Positions 1 through 5,813 of a stretch of 5,813 nucleotides of DNA are shown piece by piece. The notes beneath the pieces were generated by a model. The model did not search any database. It was not told where the DNA came from and saw nothing but the letters and a program-made list of their open reading frames with translations. A program made the translations under genes and the position numbers. Position 1 is the first letter of the stretch. Each line of letters begins with the position of its first letter. This DNA comes from Bacteriovoracaceae bacterium UBA4573 (GTDB taxonomy: Bacteria; Bdellovibrionota; UBA1018; UBA923). The DNA is taken from positions 1 to 5,813 of the forward strand of contig DGKJ01000033.1 of the NCBI GenBank assembly GCA_002387735.1, in the 5' to 3' direction.

Positions 1-240
1 GTCTTTGACACCGAAAGAAAAATCTAATTCACAGTCTCTTTCAAACTCGGCTTTTTGAGAGTCGGTTAATACACTGTAACAAAGTTCTTTTGTTTCCTGT
101 GGTCCAAGGCTCTCCATTTTTATACGTACCATTCGTCCCTCAATGCGAAATTGCGGAGGGGACCCAACAGTTACATGTAAATCTGAGGCGTTTTGATCGA
201 CCATTGCTTTCAGCAGTGCGGGAAGAGGGACTTTTGCCAT
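1..240 (-). CDS. pilT: Type IV pilus retraction ATPase PilT, N-terminal part (cut by window edge)
   Basis: PilT is the hexameric cytoplasmic ATPase at the pilus base that drives pilin disassembly and retraction, which powers twitching. Only the first 80 residues are in the window. They begin MAKVPLPALLKAMVDQNASD and continue with the family's PAS-like N-terminal signature, ASDLHVTVGSPPQFRIEGRM at residues 18-37. The Walker A and B, Asp and His boxes and the AIRNLIRE-type end lie outside, so activity cannot be judged here. The start is the ATG at 240. The upstream gene pilB stops at 244, leaving only three bases between them, and no strong Shine-Dalgarno is visible, so translation is probably coupled to pilB. 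The order pilB-pilT is the usual one and pilC would be expected next, beyond the edge. The SDLHVT signature separates PilT from PilB/GspE. A PilU-type paralogue cannot be fully excluded from so short a fragment. Confidence 0.93.
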   Translation of the reverse strand, partial: MAKVPLPALLKAMVDQNASDLHVTVGSPPQFRIEGRMVRIKMESLGPQETKELCYSVLTDSQKAEFERDCELDFSFGVKD

Positions 241-243
241 AAA

Positions 244-1953
244 TTATTCTGCCGCTGTTATAGACAGGGCCTCCTCCAAAGTTGTTTTGCCTTCTGCAGC
301 GCGCTGGAGCGCCGACATTCTCAACGTCTTCATTCCTTCGCGAATCGCTGCTCGCTTGAATTCTAACGCTGTAGCACCAGCTAAAATCATTTCTTTTAGG
401 GTAGGGGTGAAGTCCAACACCTCGTAGACTGCGGTACGACCCTTATAGCCGGTATTGTTACAGGTGGGGCAACCACGACCTTTAAATAACTTTAGTTGAG
501 TAGCAATCTCTTCCGCGATTCCAAGTTCAACAAGGCGAGCTATCGGAACTTGCATCGGCTCGCGACACTTGGGACATACCGACCTGAGAAGCCGTTGTGC
601 CACAATTGTATTTACCGATGCAGTCACCAGAAACGCCTCAATTCCCATGTTCATTAATCGCATCACGGTACTCGGAGCGTCATTCGTATGAAGAGTGGAC
701 AATACTAAGTGGCCAGTTAGCGCAGCTTGAATTGAGACTTCGGCAGTTTCGGCGTCTCGAATCTCTCCGACTAGAATAATATCAGGATCTTGGCGCAAAA
801 ACGTTTTAAGAACAGAAGCAAAAGTCAGGTTGATGTCTTTATTGACCTGACATTGATTGATTCCATCGAGATTATACTCGACAGGATCTTCGGCTGTGGA
901 AATATTATCGGTCGATTTATTCAACTCTGCTAAGGCAGAATAAAGTGTCGTGGTTTTGCCGCTACCGGTGGGTCCGGTGACTAGTACCATTCCATTTGGT
1001 TGATAGGTGCCCTTGCGAAAGATTTCTAGTTGTTTAGGTTCGAAACCTAATTTTCCAAGATCTAACTGCAAGTTGCCTTTTGACAGTAGACGTAAAACGG
1101 CCTTCTCACCGAACAAACATGGCATCGTTGATACACGAAAGTCGATTTCACCAGTACCGACTTTAATTTTTATACGCCCATCCTGTGGCATGCGCGACTC
1201 TGAGATATCAAGTTTGCTCATAATTTTTACACGCGCCATGAGCGGTCGCTTCATTTCTGGTGGAATCTGAATTACTTCTTGCAGGACACCGTCTATTCGC
1301 AATCGAACGCGAGACCGATGTTCGTAAGATTCTATATGTATATCGCTGGCCCCCTTTCGCATTGCCTCTACGAGTATATTGTTCACTAAGCTTACGACTG
1401 GGGCGTCTTTATCGGTCATTGCTCCGGCATCGATTTGGATGGCCGAGGCATTCAAGCCTTCGAATGCATTTTCGTTATCTTTTTCTTGAGTTTTTTGAAA
1501 TTGAGACACTGCATCTGCCATCAGAACACTGCCGGAATAGTAGCGATTTAATGTGGCATCTAAGGCGCTCGGTGTGGTTAACACCGCTTCAATATTCATT
1601 TTAGTGCGAAACTTAATGTCTTCGATATTTACTAGTACCGTCGGGTCTGCGACCGCTACCACTAGGACGTTTTTATTCGTTTGAATCGGCACTACATTGT
1701 GTTTTTTGGCCAAATCCATTGGCACAATTTTTATAATTTCCTGATTGATTTCATACTTTGCCAAATTAATTGCGGGCATGCTGTATTTCTGACTTAGAAA
1801 TTGCAAAAGTTTCGGCTCAGCCACGTACTTTTTGGCTATCAAATAACGTACGTGAGACTCGCCGCGTGCCTTGTTGGCATCGACTGCTTCCTGGTGTTGT
1901 TGCTGCGTGATGATTTTGTCACGCAGCAGAATATCTGCTAGTGCTCGAGACAT
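244..1953 (-). CDS. pilB: Type IV pilus assembly (extension) ATPase PilB
   Basis: PilB is the GspE/PulE-family hexameric ATPase that drives pilin polymerisation at the inner membrane, working with PilC and opposed by PilT. The 569 residues match the usual length. Residues about 1-140 form an MshEN-type N-terminal domain. Residues 198-208 (MRKGASDIHIE) start the N2 domain, with the arginine region RMPQDGR at 254-260. The ATPase core has Walker A GPTGSGKTT at 327-335, the Asp box STAEDPVEY at 352-360, Walker B DIILVGEIRD at 391-400 with Glu397, and the His box GHLVLSTLHTNDA at 414-426. A zinc tetracysteine, CPKC at 460-463 and CPTC at 495-498, is typical of PilB/GspE and absent from PilT. All catalytic motifs are intact. 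The two RLG-type c-di-GMP motifs expected near residues 3-10 and 34-38 look degenerate. The ATG at 1953 has GAAGGA 11 bases upstream, within a possible hairpin loop. The pilT neighbour supports PilB over GspE. Confidence 0.96.
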   Translation of the reverse strand: MSRALADILLRDKIITQQQHQEAVDANKARGESHVRYLIAKKYVAEPKLLQFLSQKYSMPAINLAKYEINQEIIKIVPMDLAKKHNVVPIQTNKNVLVVAVADPTVLVNIEDIKFRTKMNIEAVLTTPSALDATLNRYYSGSVLMADAVSQFQKTQEKDNENAFEGLNASAIQIDAGAMTDKDAPVVSLVNNILVEAMRKGASDIHIESYEHRSRVRLRIDGVLQEVIQIPPEMKRPLMARVKIMSKLDISESRMPQDGRIKIKVGTGEIDFRVSTMPCLFGEKAVLRLLSKGNLQLDLGKLGFEPKQLEIFRKGTYQPNGMVLVTGPTGSGKTTTLYSALAELNKSTDNISTAEDPVEYNLDGINQCQVNKDINLTFASVLKTFLRQDPDIILVGEIRDAETAEVSIQAALTGHLVLSTLHTNDAPSTVMRLMNMGIEAFLVTASVNTIVAQRLLRSVCPKCREPMQVPIARLVELGIAEEIATQLKLFKGRGCPTCNNTGYKGRTAVYEVLDFTPTLKEMILAGATALEFKRAAIREGMKTLRMSALQRAAEGKTTLEEALSITAAE

Positions 1954-1981
1954 TGGATTCTTTATCCTTCTTCATCCAATG
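1951..1981 (-). promoter_or_regulatory. pilB ribosome-binding site within an exact 8-bp inverted repeat
   Basis: Read as mRNA, CATTGGAT (1981-1974) is followed by 15 bases and then ATCCAATG (1958-1951), a perfect 8-bp inverted repeat. The last three bases are the pilB start codon. The loop contains GAAGGA (1970-1965), the best Shine-Dalgarno match, 11 bases from the ATG, which is somewhat long. If the stem forms, it hides the start codon while presenting the Shine-Dalgarno. This suggests control of pilB translation, but the stem is only 8 bp with a 15-base loop and may not be stable. The repeat is seen directly in the sequence; the regulatory role is inferred. Confidence 0.45.
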
Positions 1982-2007
1982 CTAACGAACAGTGACATTT
2001 TTCGACA

Positions 2008-2032
2008 GCCGGTAAAGTTTGCTACTCCCGGC
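2008..2032 (-). repeat. Short GC-rich inverted repeat in the ribF-pilB gap
   Basis: GCCGG (2008-2012) and CCGGC (2028-2032) form a 5-bp inverted repeat with a 15-base loop. A competing 5-bp repeat, TTTGC (2018-2022) with GCAAA (2031-2035), overlaps it. It lies 12 bases after the ribF stop, where a terminator might sit. No T-run follows in the transcription direction, so it is not a standard Rho-independent terminator. It may be a weak structure between the two gene blocks or chance. I saw no convincing -35/-10 promoter for pilB in this gap. Confidence 0.25.
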
Positions 2033-2043
2033 AAAGATTGCAC

Positions 2044-2994
2044 TTAAATGGTAAAAAGTTGCCGCGTCTGCGCTACATCTTTTCGAATTTGTTCGACAAG
2101 CTTTTCAATCGAATCAAACTTCTGCTCGTCTCTGATTCGTTCGACCAGCTCAATTTCAATAGTTCGGCCATAAAGATCATCGTTAAAATCAAAAAGATGA
2201 GTCTCAATCACGACTGGGGGCCGCTGGTCTTCTGGTTTAGCAAAAGTTGGTTTTACCCCTACGTTCGTAATCGATGGATATTTTTTTTTGTTTTTATTCA
2301 TCGTTACGATAGTCCCACTCGCATAAACGCCATTTTTAATTTGAATTTTCGCGCTTGCCAACAAGTTTGCCGTTGGAAACCCTATAGTGCGACCACGAGC
2401 GTCGCCTCGAATGACAGACCCCTGATAAGAGAAACGTCGCCCCAATAAACGGTTCGCTGAAACGATATCGCCACTTTTTAAATAAGCTCTAACGCGTGAA
2501 CTCGAACACACTTCGTTTTCAATTTTTAATGGTGAAGCAATCGAAAGATCGATTCCTTCTGTTTTACACATTTTTTTTAAAATATCTAAACTTCCTGACC
2601 GGTCTTTTCCAAAGCCAAAGTCGTAGCCAACAAATACGGCTCTCGGTGCAATTGATTTTACGATGACGTCAGAAAAAAATTTTTCCGCTGAAAAACCCGA
2701 AAATTCTCTACTAAAGGGTTCTTCTATTACTACGTCGATACCTGCGTTTTCGAAAAGTCTTAATTTTTCGTCGTAAGTGCTGATTAATTCGAGATCTCGC
2801 GAGGGCGACAAAACTGCCTGTGGGTGCGGACGAAATGTGTAAACGATACTTTGACCACGCAAGCTTTTCGCTCTGGCAACTACTTCGTTTAAAATACTTT
2901 GGTGCCCAAGGTGTAAACCGTCGAAATTTCCAACGGTCAATACTGCATCACGAAAGGATTTCTTAATTTCGCGATAACCCTTGAGCACATCCAT
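2044..2994 (-). CDS. ribF: Bifunctional riboflavin kinase / FMN adenylyltransferase (FAD synthetase) RibF
   Basis: This cytoplasmic enzyme phosphorylates riboflavin to FMN and then adenylylates FMN to FAD, supplying flavoprotein cofactors. The 316 residues match the usual bacterial RibF length. The N-terminal adenylyltransferase domain (about 1-185) has the nucleotidyltransferase signature VGNFDGLHLGHQ at 21-32, FVGYDFGFGKDRSG at 121-134 and SSSRVR at 164-169, where many homologues have ISSTRIR. The C-terminal kinase domain (about 186-316) has GDARGRTIGFPTANL at 197-211, NVGVKPTF at 244-251 and ETHLFDF at 264-270, whose Glu264 is the expected catalytic base. A lysine-rich loop, MNKNKKKY at 232-239, is encoded partly by a run of nine A. 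The ATG at 2994 lies two bases after the glutamine synthetase stop and has no clear Shine-Dalgarno, so it probably depends on translational coupling. No FMN riboswitch is visible upstream. Both domains look functional. Confidence 0.96.
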   Translation of the reverse strand: MDVLKGYREIKKSFRDAVLTVGNFDGLHLGHQSILNEVVARAKSLRGQSIVYTFRPHPQAVLSPSRDLELISTYDEKLRLFENAGIDVVIEEPFSREFSGFSAEKFFSDVIVKSIAPRAVFVGYDFGFGKDRSGSLDILKKMCKTEGIDLSIASPLKIENEVCSSSRVRAYLKSGDIVSANRLLGRRFSYQGSVIRGDARGRTIGFPTANLLASAKIQIKNGVYASGTIVTMNKNKKKYPSITNVGVKPTFAKPEDQRPPVVIETHLFDFNDDLYGRTIEIELVERIRDEQKFDSIEKLVEQIRKDVAQTRQLFTI

Positions 2995-2996
2995 AC

Positions 2997-5222
2997 TTAA
3001 GAAATAAACAGCATTTCGCGGTATTTAGGCAGCGGCCAAAACTCATCGGATACGAGATCTTCGAGTCGGTCGCTAATCGAACGAATTTGCGACATCAAAG
3101 TAGCGACCTCGCCACTCAACATATGGGCTTTAGCTGCCTCTTCTGTGAGGTTCTGCACTCGAGCAACCATCGCAGTGAGATCTTTTCGTTTACTTAATAG
3201 GTCGTTAATTCCCTGCGAAACCACACCTAATCTCGTAGTCTGTTCTGACACGTCGGCATTGCGAGTCACTTCAGTCAACGCTCGAATTGCTTCACCCAAT
3301 GCTTTTTGTTCCTTAAGCGCAGCAGGTACAATCATTGTGTCAACCATGGTCGCCAAGGTTTCGGCTTCGATCGTGAGTTTTTTTACGTGCCGCTCCATCA
3401 TTACGTGATAACGCGAATGCAACTCTTGCTCGCGCAAAACTCCAGTTTCCGAAAAAAGCGTCTTAGACGATGGTGACAGCAACTGTTCCATTGCCTCAGG
3501 GGCTCGCTTTAAATTAGGCAAACCGCGTCTTTCGGCTTCGCGTACCCAATCATCGGAGTAATTGTTGCCCTCAAATCGCACTGGTTTAGTTTCTAGCAGG
3601 GTCTCGCGAACCACTTCGAGAATTGCGGCGTCAATCGGCCTACCTGCTTTAAGTTTCTTTTTTAACAGGTCGGTAGTTTCACCCATTGCTTGCGCCACCG
3701 CAGTATTCAAAACAGTGATCGGAAAAGAAATCGGGGAACTAGAACCGACTGCTCGAAACTCAAACTTATTACCCGTAAATGCAAAAGGCGAGGTTCGATT
3801 CCGATCGGTATTGTCTTTCGAAATTTGCGGAATTTTAGAAACACCCAAACTAATGACTGCGGCTTCCCCGCTTTGTTCAAGATTAGTTCCCGACTCTATG
3901 CGATTACAAATTTCGGACAACTGCTCTCCCAAAAAAACCGAGATAATAGCCGGCGGCGCCTCGTTTGCTCCCAGGCGATGATCGTTGCCCGGAGTCGCTA
4001 TTGTGGCGCGAATCAACCCAGCGTGACGATGAACTGCTTTCATTACGGTAGAGAGCACGATTAAGAATCGCAAATTTTGGTGAGGTGTCTTACCTGGGTC
4101 AAGAAGGTTAGGGGACTGTTCGTCATCTCCAACTGTGGCCATCGACCAGTTGTTATGCTTGCCGCTGCCGTTCACACCCGCAAATGGCTTCTCGTGTAAC
4201 AACACCGCATAGTTGTGCCGAGCGGCGACCCGACGCATTACTTCCATAACAAGTTGGTTGTGATCGGCCGCTACGTTTGCTTCTTCAAAAATTGGCGCCA
4301 TTTCGTACTGACTTGGCGCTACTTCGTTGTGACGCGTTTTGGCCGGCACCCCTAACTTATAGAGCTCAAGCTCAACTTCTTGCATAAAAGCAAGAACGCG
4401 CGATGAAATGCTTCCAAAGTAGTGATCTTCGAGCTGCTGGCCTCGCGGAGGCTGACCACCCAATAAAGTTCGGCCGGTCATCACAAGATCTGTTCTCAAA
4501 TTGTAGAACGCCCGATCAATCAAGAAATACTCTTGTTCGGGACCCACCGTAGGAACTACGCGTTTGACTGCCTTTTCACCGATAACATGCAATAGTTCGA
4601 CCGCCTTAGTGTTCAACACTTCCATGGAACGCAAAAGAGGGGCTTTTTCGTCTAGGGCGTCACCATGGTAGGAAATAAATACAGAAGGAATACAAAGCGT
4701 TTTTCCGTTAGCATTTTCCATTATGAAAACGGGACTCGAGGGGTCCCAGGCTGTGTATCCGCGAGCTTCGAACGTGGTTCGCATTCCACCGCTCGGAAAA
4801 CTAGAGGCGTCTGGTTCGCTCTGAATCAATTGCGATCCAGAAAATTTTTCAATCGCCACGCCATTTTCATCTACAGTGATAAATGAATCATGCTTCTCGG
4901 CAGTTAATCCGGTCTGGGGCTGAAACCAATGACAAAAATGAGTCACGCCGTTTTCGATCGACCACTCTTTAATAACTTTTGCTATTGCTTCCGCAGTATC
5001 AGAATCTAACTTTTTTCCAACCTGCCCGGACTGAACCACTGAAATATATTTCTGGTAAACATCTTTCGGTAGTTTCTGTTTCATCACCGCAAGACTAAAG
5101 GTATTGCATCCGTAATATTCAGAAACATTAAGACGATTTCCATTGTCGCCTCGAACTGGTTCGAATCGACGTACTGCACGACCATCAATGGATTGGATTA
5201 TTTGCTGCCGGGTGGTTTGCAT
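2997..5222 (-). CDS. glnN: Type III glutamine synthetase (GSIII, GlnN family)
   Basis: This enzyme condenses glutamate and ammonia to glutamine using ATP and is the entry step of nitrogen assimilation. At 741 residues it fits the long type III class (about 720-730), not type I (about 470). Residues 98-105 (HWFQPQTG), 136-146 (EPDASSFPSGG) and 151-160 (FEARGYTAWD) are GSIII N-terminal hallmarks. GPEQEYFL at 227-234 carries metal-binding glutamates. KTRHNEVAPSQYEMAP at 295-310, HEKPFAGVNGSGKHNNWSM at 343-361 and GNKFEFRAVGSS at 484-495 form the active site. The end WPLPKYREMLF at 729-739 is the family's C-terminal signature. No type I adenylylation-loop motif was recognised, so GlnE control is not expected. 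The ATG at 5222 is favoured by AGGGGG five bases upstream, although it overlaps the preceding gene by 38 bases. The next Met (residue 47) would remove conserved sequence. No NtrC or sigma-54 site was found. The symbol glnN follows usage for GSIII; pipelines may call it glnA. Confidence 0.96.
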   Translation of the reverse strand: MQTTRQQIIQSIDGRAVRRFEPVRGDNGNRLNVSEYYGCNTFSLAVMKQKLPKDVYQKYISVVQSGQVGKKLDSDTAEAIAKVIKEWSIENGVTHFCHWFQPQTGLTAEKHDSFITVDENGVAIEKFSGSQLIQSEPDASSFPSGGMRTTFEARGYTAWDPSSPVFIMENANGKTLCIPSVFISYHGDALDEKAPLLRSMEVLNTKAVELLHVIGEKAVKRVVPTVGPEQEYFLIDRAFYNLRTDLVMTGRTLLGGQPPRGQQLEDHYFGSISSRVLAFMQEVELELYKLGVPAKTRHNEVAPSQYEMAPIFEEANVAADHNQLVMEVMRRVAARHNYAVLLHEKPFAGVNGSGKHNNWSMATVGDDEQSPNLLDPGKTPHQNLRFLIVLSTVMKAVHRHAGLIRATIATPGNDHRLGANEAPPAIISVFLGEQLSEICNRIESGTNLEQSGEAAVISLGVSKIPQISKDNTDRNRTSPFAFTGNKFEFRAVGSSSPISFPITVLNTAVAQAMGETTDLLKKKLKAGRPIDAAILEVVRETLLETKPVRFEGNNYSDDWVREAERRGLPNLKRAPEAMEQLLSPSSKTLFSETGVLREQELHSRYHVMMERHVKKLTIEAETLATMVDTMIVPAALKEQKALGEAIRALTEVTRNADVSEQTTRLGVVSQGINDLLSKRKDLTAMVARVQNLTEEAAKAHMLSGEVATLMSQIRSISDRLEDLVSDEFWPLPKYREMLFIS

Positions 5223-5813
5223 TGGGGCCCCCTTTTTTCTTATCGGAATCTACCTCAATCCCCGAAAGAAGTTCAAGAAGCTCCTTTCGAATTTCAGCCC
5301 CATCTGTGTTAATGCCGCCCGCTGGCGTGAAGCGTAAATTTTCGCAACGCTCTAAAAACTTTTCGATCGCCTGGGCAAGCCCAGGATCGGCTTGACGACC
5401 TGTAAGTGCTTGGCGAATTTCTGGCCGTGTGAGACCGTTGGGTTTGAATCGATAAACGATCTCGATCGCCTGCTCCAGACACCCCTCGGAATCAGCCAAA
5501 AAGGCGCCCCACTCAGCCTTCCCGCCGTCTGGACCGACGGTTAAACTGGCTGCTCTCTTTTTTATTCGGTCAAAAAGTTCACGTTTTGCTCGGGCGATTT
5601 CGTAGTTTCTCCGTAAAATAAAGGGCAAAAGACTCCAGAGAAAAAGGCCGAGCCCACCGACAAAAACCAAAGTACCAAGGATCCAAGGTACAACGGACCG
5701 GCGGTTACGATCTGGCGACATCCACCCACGAACGTCCAGGACAGGTCCTGTATTTTGTTCCTTTTTGGTCGGATGAAAAACCAGCCCCCCCGAACCCTCG
5801 ATAACCTCTATGG
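5185..5813 (-). CDS. BatD/DUF4381-like membrane protein, C-terminal part (N-terminus outside window)
   Basis: The reading frame is open from the window edge (first full codon at 5811) to a stop at 5185, giving 208 residues. An ATG at 5721 would give a 178-residue protein, but the frame continues upstream with protein-like sequence (IEVIEGSGGLVFHPTKKEQN) and that ATG has only a poor Shine-Dalgarno, so the gene probably starts outside. Numbering from the ATG, residues 11-36 form one hydrophobic membrane segment followed by basic residues (RRNYEIARAKR). This suggests the part before it is extracytoplasmic and the tail cytoplasmic. The tail has an alpha-helical region with GLTRPEIRQAL and a CENLRFTP motif near residues 126-133, resembling the C-terminus of BatD and DUF4381 proteins encoded in MoxR-Bat operons linked to aerotolerance or envelope stress. 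It ends in a hydrophilic Lys/Asn/Pro-rich tail overlapping glutamine synthetase by 38 bases. The family call rests on remembered patterns and is tentative. Confidence 0.6.
   Translation of the reverse strand, partial: IEVIEGSGGLVFHPTKKEQNTGPVLDVRGWMSPDRNRRSVVPWILGTLVFVGGLGLFLWSLLPFILRRNYEIARAKRELFDRIKKRAASLTVGPDGGKAEWGAFLADSEGCLEQAIEIVYRFKPNGLTRPEIRQALTGRQADPGLAQAIEKFLERCENLRFTPAGGINTDGAEIRKELLELLSGIEVDSDKKKGGPNANHPAANNPIH
5228..5233 (-). promoter_or_regulatory. Shine-Dalgarno of the type III glutamine synthetase
   Basis: AGGGGG on the minus strand lies five bases before the ATG at 5222 and supports that start. It sits inside the coding region of the preceding bat-like gene. The adjoining GGGGCCCC (5224-5231) is a perfect palindrome, but with no loop it cannot fold into a hairpin on one strand. 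Confidence 0.6.

Noticed and set aside
597..1604. Several plus-strand open frames opposite pilB
   Set aside because: They are antisense to intact ATPase motifs and overlap each other, as expected of shadows of a coding region.
2038..2448. Plus-strand open frame of 136 codons opposite ribF
   Set aside because: It lies antisense to a clearly conserved gene, its product is low-complexity with no recognisable motif, and it has no supported start. It is a shadow of ribF.
3792..3802. GGTTCGATTCC, resembling a tRNA T-loop
   Set aside because: No acceptor stem, anticodon arm or D-arm is present around it, and it encodes the conserved DRNRTSPF segment of glutamine synthetase on the other strand.
3562..4064. 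Overlapping plus-strand open frames opposite glutamine synthetase
   Set aside because: They are antisense to the active-site region of a strongly conserved enzyme, and their products are Ser/Arg-rich without domains.
5234..5275. Possible promoter for glutamine synthetase (TTGAAC then TAGATT, 18-base spacing)
   Set aside because: Each box matches the consensus at only four of six positions and the spacing is not optimal; such matches are common by chance.
5525..5540. Inverted repeat CCGTC/GACGG with a 6-base loop
   Set aside because: It lies inside the bat-like coding region (LTVGPDGG) with no T-run, so it is not a terminator and is probably chance.

Overview
The window comes from a Gram-negative bacterium of moderate GC content. 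All supported genes lie on the minus strand, so transcription runs from high to low coordinates. The PilB/PilT type IV pilus motors and the long type III glutamine synthetase suggest a member of the former Deltaproteobacteria. Bdellovibrionota or Myxococcota are the best guesses, because the PilB N-terminus resembles the myxobacterial type as I remember it. This placement is an inference, not a database result.

In transcription order, the window starts with the C-terminal 208 residues of a membrane-anchored protein that looks like the end of a BatD/DUF4381-type protein (5813-5185, N-terminus outside the window). Next is a complete type III glutamine synthetase (5222-2997), which overlaps the previous gene by 38 bases. 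Two bases later comes ribF, the bifunctional riboflavin kinase/FAD synthetase (2994-2044). After a 90-base gap comes pilB, the pilus extension ATPase (1953-244). Three bases after pilB comes pilT, the pilus retraction ATPase (240-1), cut off by the window edge after 80 residues.

The gene spacing suggests two translationally coupled blocks: bat-like gene, glutamine synthetase and ribF; then pilB and pilT. The 90-base gap before pilB is the only appreciable intergenic space. It holds an exact 8-bp inverted repeat that would place the pilB start codon in a stem and its Shine-Dalgarno in the loop, plus a weaker 5-bp repeat. The pil pair is a coherent motility module (extension and retraction). 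Glutamine synthetase (nitrogen assimilation), ribF (flavin cofactors) and the bat-like protein have no obvious functional link to it or to each other.

I found no RNA genes, mobile elements, CRISPR arrays or clear new system. The main points to follow up are the apparently degenerate c-di-GMP-binding motifs of PilB, the hairpin over the pilB start, and the bat-like gene whose first in-window ATG is probably not its true start.
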